From Candidatus Cohnella colombiensis (GTDB lineage Bacteria > Bacillota > Bacilli > Paenibacillales > Paenibacillaceae), in the NCBI GenBank assembly GCA_029203125.1, contig CP119317.1:620001-684000 (forward strand): a stretch of 64,000 bases of DNA. The letters are read 5' to 3'. The notes beneath the pieces are model-generated. The model saw only the letters and a list, made by a program, of their open reading frames with translations. It did not search any database and was not told the origin of the DNA. The stretch's first letter is position 1, and every line of letters starts with the position of its first letter. Position numbers and translations under genes: made by a program. This document shows positions 23,597 to 33,340 of the stretch, in pieces.

Positions 23597-24606
23597 CAAG
23601 GCAATTTCACCTCCGGCCTTTGATCGTCCGCTTCCGTATCGTCCAACCAGCAAGCAGCCTTATGACCTGTCGGTGATTGACGGAGTGTAGGCTCGTTCGA
23701 CCGACATACGTCCATCACATGAGGACAGCGAGGATGAAATCGGCATCCTGAAGGAATGTTGCTAAGTGGCGGAATCGATCCGCTGATCGTATACAATTCC
23801 CCACCGCGCTCCCCTTCCAGTCCTGGGATCGACTGCAGCAGCCCAATCGTATAAGGATGACGCGGTCTCTCGAAAATTTCTGCCACTGTGCCTTCTTCTA
23901 CGACCACGCCAGCATACATCACCGCGATGCGGTCAGCGACCTCCGCTGCAATCCCCATGTCGTGGGTGATGAGCAGCATGGACATCTGGAACTCCTTCTT
24001 AAGCTGGAGGAGAAGCTCCAGAATTTGCGCCTGTACGGTAACGTCAAGAGCCGTGGTCGGCTCGTCCGCGATTAGCAGCTCTGGATTGCAGGCCAGTGCC
24101 ATGGCAATGACGACACGTTGGCACATGCCCCCGGACATCTCGTACGGGTACTGATTTGCCCGAATTTGCGGATCCGGGATTCGGACCTTCCGCAGCATTT
24201 CCAAACTTTGCAGTCTTGCCTCTTTCTCACTTAACCCTCTATGAGTCCGAAGCGTTTCTGCGATTTGCTCGCCAACGGTGAATACAGGATTCAAAGCAGT
24301 CATCGGATCCTGGAAAATCATCGTGATCCGATCGCCTCTAATTTTCAACATGTCGTTTTGTTTTTTCTGAACCAGATCCTGCCCGTCAAACAATACTTCA
24401 CCTTCTGTAATCAACCCGCCCGCATAATCGATTAGCCGCATGACGGACAAGGCCGTGACACTTTTGCCGCTGCCGGACTCGCCGACAACGCATAACGTTT
24501 TCCCCTTCTCAATGTCGAGCGAAATACGGTCCGTAGCTTTGACCATCCCTGCATCCGTTAAGAAGCCGGTGGTCAGGTTCCGTATTTCGAGTATTTTTTC
24601 CGCCAT
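23596..24606 (-). CDS. ABC importer ATPase, OppD/DppD type
   Basis: 336 residues, SD GGAGG upstream inside the permease gene. Walker A GESGSGKSVTALSVM, signature MSGGMCQRVVIAMAL, Walker B LLIADEPTTALDVT, and the C-terminal SGCRFHPRCPHVMDVC. It pairs with the OppF-type subunit to drive import through the two permeases. Its start overlaps the end of the upstream permease gene by 34 bases. Confidence 0.93.
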   Translation of the reverse strand: MAEKILEIRNLTTGFLTDAGMVKATDRISLDIEKGKTLCVVGESGSGKSVTALSVMRLIDYAGGLITEGEVLFDGQDLVQKKQNDMLKIRGDRITMIFQDPMTALNPVFTVGEQIAETLRTHRGLSEKEARLQSLEMLRKVRIPDPQIRANQYPYEMSGGMCQRVVIAMALACNPELLIADEPTTALDVTVQAQILELLLQLKKEFQMSMLLITHDMGIAAEVADRIAVMYAGVVVEEGTVAEIFERPRHPYTIGLLQSIPGLEGERGGELYTISGSIPPLSNIPSGCRFHPRCPHVMDVCRSNEPTLRQSPTGHKAACWLDDTEADDQRPEVKLP

Positions 24607-25571
24607 TGGTCCAGCCTCCTTCGGGGAATCGTCGTTTTTCTAGGGTCGAGAGCATCGCGGATGCCATCGCCGATGAAGTTAACGGCGAGCACGACGATCA
24701 GAATGCATAAGCCTGGGTAAAGAGCCTGCTTAGGATCGGTTAACATGAATTCCTGTGCGTTACTCAGCATCAGGCCCCAGCTTGTATTCGGAGTTTGAAT
24801 ACCTAAACCCAGATAAGAAAGGGCAGACTCACTTAGGATCGCGCCCCCCACCATCAAGGTGGCGGTTACGATGATTGGGGCGGATGAGTTGCGGAGCAGA
24901 TGTCCGAAAATAATGCGCCAATCGGATACTCCGATCGCCTTTGCAGCCTCCACATATTGCATCTCTCGAAGTTGCAAGTAGTTCCCGCGGACGAGCCGCG
25001 CCACACCCATCCAGCTAGTAAAAGCCAGTACCCAGATTAGATAGGAGGCTTTGGCACCAAAGATAGACAAAATCAAAATGTTAAGAAACAAAGACGGAAT
25101 GGAGTACATAACGTCGACAAAGCGCATAGCGATCGTATCCACCCATCCGCCGAAGTAACCGGAAATCGCGCCAATTAATGTGCCGACAAAGACAGATACA
25201 AAGGCGACAGAGAAACCGATGGTGAGAGAAATTCGGCTGCTGTATAGCAGTCTGGAGAAAACATCCCGACCCAATTCGTCCGTTCCAAGTAGATGACCAG
25301 GAGAGCCAGCCGGTAGGTCAGCGAACAGCAAATTCTGCTTGATCGGATCGTAGGGAGCTATCCATTTTGCGAATAGCGCACCCAAAATAAAAATCAATAA
25401 AATGACGAGGCCTGCAACCGCGAATGGATTGTGCATGAATTTCTTCGCTCCCGTCCTCCATGGTCCTGGAGGGCGCGCCTCAACAGCATCGTTGTTGGGG
25501 TCCGTCGGAACTCCATGAGTAACACTGAGGTTCTCCTCGGGAACATGCTTTTGAACATTCGTGTCGCTCAT
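24573..25571 (-). CDS. ABC importer permease, OppC/DppC type
   Basis: 332 residues. An N-terminal cytoplasmic extension of about 45 residues is followed by six membrane segments; the EAA loop YVEAAKAIGVSDWRIIFGHL that contacts the ATPases is clear. The C-terminal LGLGIQTPNTSWGLMLSNAQ is typical of OppC. It starts with an ATGA overlap with the preceding permease gene. Confidence 0.92.
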   Translation of the reverse strand: MSDTNVQKHVPEENLSVTHGVPTDPNNDAVEARPPGPWRTGAKKFMHNPFAVAGLVILLIFILGALFAKWIAPYDPIKQNLLFADLPAGSPGHLLGTDELGRDVFSRLLYSSRISLTIGFSVAFVSVFVGTLIGAISGYFGGWVDTIAMRFVDVMYSIPSLFLNILILSIFGAKASYLIWVLAFTSWMGVARLVRGNYLQLREMQYVEAAKAIGVSDWRIIFGHLLRNSSAPIIVTATLMVGGAILSESALSYLGLGIQTPNTSWGLMLSNAQEFMLTDPKQALYPGLCILIVVLAVNFIGDGIRDALDPRKTTIPRRRLDQWRKKYSKYGT

Positions 25572-26539
25572 GATGCAGACCCCCCTCCCTTTCCATACTG
25601 AACCCGCGGATCCACAACAGCGTATAAAATATCCGCCAATAAATTACCGATAACGACAACGACGGAAACAACTAATGTGATGGACATCAGTACCGAGTAC
25701 TCACGCGCAACCGCCATATCCACAAATAAACGACCCATGCCTGGCCAATTGAAGACCCTCTCCGTCAAGGTGGCACCGCCTACCAGAATCGGTAGGTCTA
25801 GACCTAGGATGGTGATGATCGGAATCAGTGCGTTTCGCAATGCATGGCGGAAAACCACTTTACGTTCCGTCAATCCTTTGGCGCGCGCTGTGCGGATATA
25901 ATCTTGGTTCAGAACCTCCAGCATGCTAGACCGTGCGTATTTCACGTAAGCGGCCAAGAAGCCAAGTGACAGCACCGTCACCGGAAGAACAAGATGGTAA
26001 AGCAAATTTCCGAAATTCCCTTGCTTGTCCATATCGTACATATCGGATAGCGGCAGCCAATTGTACTTAAGCGAGAAGTATTGCTGCAAAATGATTCCGA
26101 ACCAGAACGTGGGCATGGCAAAACCCAAATAGGAAATAAACGAAGACGTCTGATCGGACAATCCGTACTCTCTAGTACTGTTATAAATCCCCCAAGGAAT
26201 CGCAATGATTAGTGAAAGTAGCCAAGCCGCAGCCATCAGTATCATCGTATTGCCAACGGTAGGCCACAGGATGTCGCCAACAGGGATATGATTTTTGAAC
26301 GTATACCCCAGATCCCCTTGCAATAAGCCTCGCATCCAGCTTAGATACTGTACAGGAATCGGTCGATCGAGTCCCAAGTTGTGCGCTTGAATATTCGCAG
26401 CTTCCGGTGACAATCCCGGAGCAAGGAATATTTTAGTAGGTCCTCCTGGTGCCAGATGAATCATGGTGAAGGTCAGGATGGAAATCAAAAAAAGAACAAG
26501 CACAGATTGCAGTAATCGGCGAATCAAATATTCGGTCAT
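25568..26539 (-). CDS. ABC importer permease, OppB/DppB type
   Basis: 323 residues: first membrane segment LLQSVLVLFLISILTFTMIH followed by the OppB-type APGGPTKIFL; EAA loop YIRTARAKGLTERKVVFRHA; ending GNLLADILYAVVDPRVQYGK. SD AGGAGG lies just upstream. It follows the binding-protein gene after an 87-base gap that holds two hairpins. Confidence 0.92.
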   Translation of the reverse strand: MTEYLIRRLLQSVLVLFLISILTFTMIHLAPGGPTKIFLAPGLSPEAANIQAHNLGLDRPIPVQYLSWMRGLLQGDLGYTFKNHIPVGDILWPTVGNTMILMAAAWLLSLIIAIPWGIYNSTREYGLSDQTSSFISYLGFAMPTFWFGIILQQYFSLKYNWLPLSDMYDMDKQGNFGNLLYHLVLPVTVLSLGFLAAYVKYARSSMLEVLNQDYIRTARAKGLTERKVVFRHALRNALIPIITILGLDLPILVGGATLTERVFNWPGMGRLFVDMAVAREYSVLMSITLVVSVVVVIGNLLADILYAVVDPRVQYGKGGGSAS

Positions 26540-26552
26540 CCGGTGTCCTCCT

Positions 26553-26590
26553 TTCCCCCGAAGCAGGGGAAGGGCCCTAGTCTCCTAGGG
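26553..26590 (-). promoter_or_regulatory. Two hairpins between the binding-protein and permease genes
   Basis: CCCTAG at 26575-26580 pairs with CTAGGG at 26585-26590 around a 4-base loop, and TTCCCC (26553 region) pairs with GGGGAA (26566 region). Neither is followed by a strong T run on the minus strand. Such hairpins usually stabilise the binding-protein mRNA or reduce read-through, giving more binding protein than membrane subunits. Confidence 0.5.
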
Positions 26591-26626
26591 TCCTTCCTCT
26601 GAATCTGTCTGCTGTTGGTTATTAGC

Positions 26627-28288
26627 TTACTCTAGCCACCATTTGATCGCATGGAATAGGTAACCGTAGCCCATAGAAGATTCCGGACGATCGACTTCAT
26701 TCCATTTCAGCTTAGTGGAGTCATAAGCTTGTGGAAGACCGTATTGATACAAGAACACGTATGGCAAATCAATAGATAGTTCTTTACCGATTTGATGATA
26801 GATTTTCGTACGCTCTTTTTGATCGACCACTTGCTGACCTTTCACCCAGAGCTCGTCGACGCTTTCGTTGACGTACCAGCCACCGTTTTGGCCCGTTGGC
26901 GGGAAGTACTTCGAGGAGAAGATGCTCTCACCATCCGGATCAGGGTTATTGAGTGACCATGCAAGTAGAATCGCCGGGAATTTACCCGGAGTGATGTTCT
27001 GGTCGATCCATGTAGCGAAATCGATGCCTTTAGGAGTTACTTCGATGCCAACATCTTTCAAATTTTCTTGAATGATTGCCGACACTTGCTCACGACGGCT
27101 ATTACCTGCGTTGTATTGAAGCTCAAAGGAGAAACGATGTCCGTCTTTTACCAGGATTCCATCTTTACCTGGTACCCAGCCGTCTTCTGCTAGCAATGCT
27201 TTGGCCTTCTCGGCATCATAAGCGTAATTGACTGCTTCTTTGCCTGGATCTGCCCAGCTGCCCGGTAGGAACGGTGAGTTCATTAGACCGCCTGAACCTT
27301 TGAGCACATTGTCCACCATGCCTTGGCGATTGACGGCACTTGCGATTGCCTGACGTGTTTTCTGACCTTTGAATGGTGAATAATTATCAGGGAAATTCTC
27401 ATCCTTGAAGTTGAATTGGATGTACTCGTATTGTGGTCCTGGTTCCAGGATGACCTCCAGGTTATTCTTGCCCTTTATCGCAGCGATTTGCGTAAGAGGT
27501 ATGGCTTCCGACATCTGGATGTCACCCTTAATCAACGCTTGAACTTCCGTATTTTGGTCTGCGTAGATTTTGTAGATGATTGTGTCGATGTGCGGCTTCT
27601 CTTTGCCCCAGTAATTCGTATTCCTGTTGAGCGTGATATATTGTCCTTGCTTCCATTCTGAGAACGACCAAGGGCCGCTCGTGACGGTTCCCGCAGGATC
27701 CACACCGAACTTGCTTTCCTGCAGACTTGTGACGGGAATGTCTTTCAGAACATGCGCCGGTATAATAGAGGAATACAGTGCGAATTGGAATGGTGCATAT
27801 ATTTGTTTGAGCTTGATATCGAGGGAGTAATCATCTTTCACGGTAATTGACTCGATCTTGTCGTACTGACTGATTCCCGGTGCCCCTGTATCTTCATTAC
27901 GGATCGTGTCAAAAGTAAATTTCACGTCATCCGCTGTGATCGGGTTACCATCGCTCCATTTGGCCGTTTTTTTCAACTTGATCGAGTACGTCAGATTGTC
28001 AGCGCTAACTTTAGGCAGTTCCGCTGCGATAGACCACGACTCTACCGCGAGATTGGATTCGCGGTCCAGATCGTATAGCTTGGCGAATACAAGCTGTTCG
28101 ATATCTCCGGAAGCCGTGTCATTAATGAAGATCGGATTGACAGATACGATGTCGGAAAATGTTCCGACGATTAACGTTCCGCCTTCCTTCGCAGATGAAT
28201 CCTTCGATTTATTGCCGGTACATCCTACAATAAGTATTGCAATAAGTGCAAAAACAGTAATACTAGAGATCCACATGTTTCTTTTCAC
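26627..28288 (-). CDS. ABC importer solute-binding lipoprotein (family 5)
   Basis: 553 residues from GTG 28288 (VKRNMWISSITVFALIAILI), with AAGGAGGAG upstream; 39 earlier in-frame codons are not family-like. The lipobox IVGC anchors it to the membrane. SBP_bac_5 features: DLDRESNLAVESWSIAAELP, TYSIKLKKTAKWSDGNPITA followed by DDVKFTFD, and the C-terminal QIGKELSIDLPYVFLYQYGL. Family-5 proteins bind peptides, nickel chelates or oligosaccharides. The cre site just upstream points to carbohydrate control and so to an oligosaccharide, but the substrate is not determined. Confidence 0.9.
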   Translation of the reverse strand: MKRNMWISSITVFALIAILIVGCTGNKSKDSSAKEGGTLIVGTFSDIVSVNPIFINDTASGDIEQLVFAKLYDLDRESNLAVESWSIAAELPKVSADNLTYSIKLKKTAKWSDGNPITADDVKFTFDTIRNEDTGAPGISQYDKIESITVKDDYSLDIKLKQIYAPFQFALYSSIIPAHVLKDIPVTSLQESKFGVDPAGTVTSGPWSFSEWKQGQYITLNRNTNYWGKEKPHIDTIIYKIYADQNTEVQALIKGDIQMSEAIPLTQIAAIKGKNNLEVILEPGPQYEYIQFNFKDENFPDNYSPFKGQKTRQAIASAVNRQGMVDNVLKGSGGLMNSPFLPGSWADPGKEAVNYAYDAEKAKALLAEDGWVPGKDGILVKDGHRFSFELQYNAGNSRREQVSAIIQENLKDVGIEVTPKGIDFATWIDQNITPGKFPAILLAWSLNNPDPDGESIFSSKYFPPTGQNGGWYVNESVDELWVKGQQVVDQKERTKIYHQIGKELSIDLPYVFLYQYGLPQAYDSTKLKWNEVDRPESSMGYGYLFHAIKWWLE

Positions 28289-28331
28289 TTGCAACTCCTC
28301 CTTAATTATTTGGGATATACTGGATAAAGAT

Positions 28332-28345
28332 TGAAAGCGCTTACG
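28332..28345 (-). promoter_or_regulatory. CcpA cre-like site upstream of the ABC importer operon
   Basis: TGAAAGCGCTTACG fits the cre consensus TGWAANCGNTNWCA with one mismatch at the last base, and lies 44-57 bases before the GTG start. The rest of 28289-28936 is AT-rich and has no gene I can support: poly-T/A tracts near 28380 and an orphan terminator near 28831. Confidence 0.6.
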
Positions 28346-28830
28346 TATAGCATACTCACTTATTGTAGTAATCGCAAAATCTTTTTTTTTGCTTTTAATT
28401 AACATATCATCCTTATCGTCTTGAAATATTAATATTTATTAGTAATTATTAATAAATATGCTTTAGCCGATTGACCCCGACAAATCGAACCGCATAATCC
28501 CGATGTATCTATCTGTCGGCATATATTCGGTTATATTCATTCTCAATATTGTAAAACCACGGAAAAATAGAGACGTCGTGTTTCTATTGATCTATTACGG
28601 CTATCGTATAATCATACAATATAATTTTTTTCATTTTTTATACAAAAAGGACGGAAATCCCATTGAACCAATGCGAATAGAGTCAAAAAGTTATGCCCTC
28701 ATATTAGAAAACTGCCCCTGGTTGTTGACATCATTGACTGTGTCGCAGTCCACGATTGTCCTATGTAGCATATGAGCATTACGGTAAAGCCTAAACTTCT
28801 ATTATTATCTCTATAACCTCCGCAAAGTTT

Positions 28831-28862
28831 CTTCACCGTCCAAGGACGGCGAAGCCATTTTT
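28831..28862 (+). terminator. Orphan terminator-like hairpin
   Basis: CTTCACCGTCC (28831-28841) pairs, with one mismatch, with GGACGGCGAAG (28844-28854), then CCATTTTT. No convincing plus-strand gene precedes it; the 90-codon open frame at 28503-28775 lacks an SD. It may be left from a lost gene. Confidence 0.55.
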
Positions 28863-28936
28863 GCTTGGTGTCTTGATTCTAATCATCAGGTATAATATTC
28901 TGCATGTGCTTAAAGTTCTATTACGGGAGTGAAAGA

Positions 28937-29995
28937 GTGAAGAGTATAAATCATACGCTGTTAGGGTTTAGAGGACTGCTAGCATTTTCTGTCGTGATCT
29001 ATCATATATTTGAGTCAGCGGGGATAGAAGGCTATATTCAGCGGTTTTCGGAGGATAGCGTACTCTATCTAATCAACTACGCGGGTGTGATTTCGGTAGA
29101 TTTATTCTTTGTCATTAGTGGTTATCTCATTATGCAAAGTCTATCGACTAAACGAACACTACGACAATTTGCGATCAATCGCCTTCTTCGGATTTATCCT
29201 GTGTTTTTGACAATTCATTTGATCATCTTTGTGGTTGGTCCACTGATTGGATACAAATGGATGGATGGGATTAGTGTGGGGGCATATGTCACTCATTTTG
29301 TCTCCAATTCACTTCTCCTTCCGGGGATGTTGGAGTTGCCTATTGCTCAAATCGTCGCTTGGTCGCTCAGTTATGAAATGTTCTTTTATATCATTGCAGG
29401 CTTAATATGGTTTACCTATCGCAGTTCGAAAATTCGCACATACGGAAAATATAGCTTGTATACATTGATGTTCTTCAGCAGTGTGGTAATTGTGTATTTT
29501 CATCGGGATGCGCTTTTCTTTGTTGTAGGTGTTGCGGCGTACTACAGTCAAACGAAATGGAAGCGAAGTGGGGAACGACATAAAGCATTATATTTGGATG
29601 GAATGATATATCTTGTGGCCATTTATGCTGCTTTTCATGTGATGAAAGCCCCACTCGCGGTAGCATTAGGATTAAGTTTTCTCCTATTTCGTACGATCAT
29701 CATGGAATATGGGCTATTGTCTCTCATTCTGCGAACAAAACTGATGAATTATTTGGGTAAAATAAGCTTCAGTCTATATATGTGGCATACGATGGTGATG
29801 TTTCCATTGAAGAAGCTCATGCCGAAGCTGAGCAGTTTAATGGATTCCTCTTCTACGAGCTTTGTCCTTTATATGCTAATGTCATTGGTTCTGTCGTTGA
29901 TTGTCTCACATCTTTCCTACAATTATATTGAAACGCGGTTTACGAGGAAGAAAGTGGAGAGTTCGGCAAACTCAAGCATTACACCATACTTTTAA
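28937..29995 (+). CDS. Acyltransferase family 3 (OafA/YrhL-like) membrane protein
   Basis: 352 residues from GTG 28937, with GGAGTGA upstream. About ten hydrophobic segments; the family start NHTLLGFRGLLAFSVVIYHI contains the RG...H motif used in acyl transfer, followed by YAGVISVDLFFVISGYLI and RFAINRLLRIYPVF-type FAINRLLRIYPVFL. Such enzymes add acetyl or other acyl groups to surface polysaccharides or to other exported sugars. No SGNH domain is fused. It stands alone, with its own terminator. Confidence 0.9.
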   Translation: MKSINHTLLGFRGLLAFSVVIYHIFESAGIEGYIQRFSEDSVLYLINYAGVISVDLFFVISGYLIMQSLSTKRTLRQFAINRLLRIYPVFLTIHLIIFVVGPLIGYKWMDGISVGAYVTHFVSNSLLLPGMLELPIAQIVAWSLSYEMFFYIIAGLIWFTYRSSKIRTYGKYSLYTLMFFSSVVIVYFHRDALFFVVGVAAYYSQTKWKRSGERHKALYLDGMIYLVAIYAAFHVMKAPLAVALGLSFLLFRTIIMEYGLLSLILRTKLMNYLGKISFSLYMWHTMVMFPLKKLMPKLSSLMDSSSTSFVLYMLMSLVLSLIVSHLSYNYIETRFTRKKVESSANSSITPYF

Positions 29996-29999
29996 TATC

Positions 30000-30032
30000 A
30001 AGAATCCTTGTTCATCAAGGGTTCTTTTTTTT
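30000..30032 (+). terminator. Terminator after the acyltransferase gene
   Basis: AGAATCCTTG (30001-30010) pairs with CAAGGGTTCT (30016-30025), then eight T. Same stem as the terminator after tRNA-Leu at 18100. Confidence 0.85.
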
Positions 30033-30159
30033 AGTTGCGTACAGTCGTTTAATGCCATCTGAATCGGTTGAGATCAATATAAAAATTATGTAAAAATGAG
30101 GAGTAATATGTAGAAGTGTGGTATAAATAATGTGGATAAAAATGGAGGTTGAGGAAACG

Positions 30160-32625
30160 ATGGGAATGAAGCGAATGAAGAAGCTAGGTTTATGTACCAT
30201 AGTGGCGACTCTGATCTTACTTAATGGCCATTTTACCCCAAAAGGTTATGCCGCGGATGACAGCAATGAGATTGTCGTTTTTCCTGATGCTAATTTAAAG
30301 CAAGCATTAATCAGCATCGGGGTGGATACGAATGGCGATGGTGAGATTACTAGAGGAGAGATGGCAGCGCGTTCTGATCCTCACGGCATGGCCAATGGTC
30401 TAAGTAGTTTGGCACTTGGAAACAAGAACATCTCAAATCTCACCGGACTTGAATATGCGGTCAACATCGCATCGTTAGCGCTTAGCGGCAATAATATCAC
30501 GGACCTAACTCCGATTAGCAATTTATCCAAATTAACTAGTGTGGATGTGGGAAATAACCCTATTCGTGATTTAAGTCCTCTTGCTAAATTAAATACGATT
30601 CGATTTATGGTTGCCGATAATGATAAGAATCTGGATCTAAGTACGATTATGTCGATGACTAATCTAGAGTATTTATATCTGGATCAGAGCAATATCAGTG
30701 ACATTAGTCCGCTTGCGAATTTAAAGAAATTGAAAGTACTTCATATGTTCAACAATCAAATTAGCGATATTAGCCCTTTGTCTTCACTGTCCGATCTGCG
30801 GGAAGTAGCCATTCGAAGTAATCAAATTAAGAACGTTAACGCATTTGCAAATAAGCCGTATCTTGACACTTTGTGGTTAAGCGACAACATGATCAATGAT
30901 GTGAGCGGATTAAAGAATGTGCCCAATCTGAAATCGTTGGAGCTGGATTATAATCAAATTAGTGATATTTCATCCTTTTCTAGCTTAGTAAATTTGAAGG
31001 ATACGCTTTTGGATTACAATCAAATTACAGATATCTCACCGCTTGCGAATATCAAAAATATTGAGAAACTCGGAATATATGACAACCGAATTAGCAATAT
31101 CAATGCACTAGCAGGATTAACGAAAATAACGCACCTATATATAGGGAAGAACCAAATTCAAGATATTAGTCCTTTAGCTAATCTTAACGCAATGAAAGAG
31201 TTGTTGATCGCATCTAATCCGATTAAGGACATCTCTTCGCTCAAAAACATGAGTAATTTGTTAATACTGGGCGCCTCTGATGCGCAAATCAGTGATATTA
31301 GTGTACTGGCTGGGTTAACCAAATTACAGCAACTTGGACTAGATAAAAACACTATTAGCAACATTACTCCGCTTAAGGGTCTGGTCAATTTGAATTTATT
31401 AAGTATTAATGACAACCCGTTTAGCGATGCAAGCCCTATTCTAGCGCTCACAAATTTAACGAGGCTTTATCTAGAGAATGATAAAAAGGCAACAATCTCA
31501 CCCGTTGTATCAGGTGTAAAGAGTGGCGAATTCTATAATACCGATCGCGTCATCACTTTCAATCGAGGGACAGCTCAGCTTAATAACAAGGCATTTGCTA
31601 GCGGTACGACGGTCAGCCAAGAGGGATTCTATCAATTATTTGTCCAAGATTTTGCTGGAATTAATACGACCATAAATTTTGCGATTGACAAGACGCCTCC
31701 TATCGTAACGGGAGTAACGAACGGCGCTACATATGACAAGGACGTAACCATCTCCTTTAATGAAGGTAAGGCTACATTGAATAATAAACCGATTGGGAAT
31801 GGCGCTAAAGTAGATGCGGATGGAGATTATACTCTCGTCGTAATCGATGAAGCGAATAACCGCACGACAATTCAATTTAAATATAACGGTGGCGGACCTG
31901 TTGTGCGTGGAGTTTCCTCAGGCGGATACTATAACACGGACAAAGTGATCACTTTTGATCAAGGCACTGCAACGCTTGACGGTAAACCATTCATTAGTGG
32001 AGGCAAGGTGACTGAGGATGGTGTGCATACGCTAGTCGTTACAGGTAAAGCGGGAAAAATAACGAAAATCGTGTTTACGATTAACAAAGGAAAAGGTGGG
32101 GAGACATCGGGGGAGGGGCAACAAACCAACGTTGGACAAGGTGCGGATATTAGCAAGCTTCGAGGCGTGTCGAATTGGGCAAAGCCTGATCTGCAATATG
32201 CCAGTACGATCGGACTCATAAAGCCTGTTGAAAGTAGCGTTTTCACAAGCAACGTTACGCGGGAACAATTTAGCGAGATTGCCGTGAAGCTGTATGAGGC
32301 GATCAGTGGCAATAAAGTAAAGGCTCCTGCTACGAATCCTTTCAAAGATACGAGCAATACTGAAATTTTGAAAGCTTATCAGCTTGGCATCGTGAAGGGT
32401 ACATCTGCACAACAGTTCTCTCCTCAAGCTTTCATAACCCGCGAGCAACTTGCAACAATGCTGATGCGAGTGATGGAGCAGGCAGGTCAAAAGATTCCAA
32501 ATGGTAGCCCGAAGAAATTCGCCGATCGCTCTACTTTTAGCGCATATGCGGTCGAAGCAATAGATTTCATGTCTTCAATAGAGGTTATTAAAGGCATAAC
32601 ATCCACCACCTTCGGTCCGAAGTAA
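30160..32625 (+). pseudogene. LRR-Ig-SLH surface protein, N-terminal part (split by an in-frame stop)
   Basis: 821 residues from ATG 30160; other ATGs nearby are possible. Signal peptide (LGLCTIVATLILLNGHFTPK, cleavage near YAA-DD); EF-hand-like loop DTNGDGEITRGEM (about 47-60); about fourteen internalin-like leucine-rich repeats of 22 residues with the pattern NxIxDISPLAxLxxLxxLxL (80-445); three bacterial Ig-like repeats starting GVKSGEFYNTDRVITFNRGT (445-655); then SLH repeats. The third SLH ends GITSTTFGPK at TAA 32623. The next codons in the same frame read NASIEQAVIMAKRLHVLA, the expected rest of an SLH repeat, and continue in the feature below. The stop thus breaks a once continuous protein, or is read through. 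Confidence 0.82.
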
Positions 32626-33243
32626 AATGCGAGCATCGAGCAAGCGGTCATTATGGCGAAAAGATTACATGTGTTAGCAACTGATGCTACACAGCAGAAA
32701 GAAACGGTTCAACCCAAGGATAGCCAAACAGACAATGGCACAAGTTCTGTTAAGCCGGAAGACGCGCAGACCTTGTATACTTTCGATGGGAGTGCTTTTG
32801 AACTTTATGTAGAGGAGTCGCACCCTCAGCCAGATGGGAGTGTGTACAATGTATATGCGATCAGAAACGCTCGCACATTAACTTTACCTGCATACAGCGC
32901 AATATATGTGACGGCGGGATACTCATATATTGCTTTCAAGGATGATCATTATAACTATAATTATGGCGGGTATATCGTCATTGCGAATCATACGGATAAG
33001 CCCAAAACGATTCAAGCGGGAGAAATCAATTATTCCGTATCCTACTTTTATCGCGATAATATGGGAACGACGACCAATCCAGATGGGACAAGTCATAAGA
33101 TTACTGCAACAGGACCTTATGTGCGTTTAATTGCTTACCAAGGCGACTTCGATGAATCCAAGGAGTATATGGATTATTTGACTGCGAATAAGGATCTATA
33201 CCGTGGTGATTGGATGACGGTAAAGCCTAGAAGTGTAAAGTGA
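32626..33243 (+). pseudogene. C-terminal part of the split LRR-SLH protein
   Basis: In frame with the upstream part directly after its TAA. Nine codons (NASIEQAVI) lead to ATG 32653, from which 196 residues could be made, but no clear SD precedes that ATG. The first residues complete the third SLH repeat. A hydrophilic linker (QQKETVQPKDSQTDNGTSS) follows, then a beta-rich domain of about 140 residues with many Tyr (AYSAIYVTAGYSYIAFKDDH; YNYNYGGYIVIANHTDKPK) that I do not recognise. Open frame and good codon use across the fragment suggest the stop is recent. Confidence 0.75.
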
Positions 33244-33297
33244 TAGACGAATGAGTATAAGTGGGAGCTGGATTCAACTTAACTTGCTTTGCTTTCC

Positions 33298-33340
33298 GCA
33301 AAAAGTCCCTGACTACACATTGTAGGCAGGGACTTTTTGC
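33298..33340. terminator. Bidirectional terminator at the end of the deacetylase gene
   Basis: GCAAAAAGTCCCTG (33298-33311) pairs perfectly with CAGGGACTTTTTGC (33327-33340), with a CTACA/TGTAG extension, and A/T runs on both sides. The deacetylase stop lies within it. Confidence 0.88.

Noticed and set aside
28503..28775. 90-codon plus-strand frame in the gap before the acyltransferase
   Set aside because: No SD, AT-driven composition and no recognisable family; not annotated as a gene.
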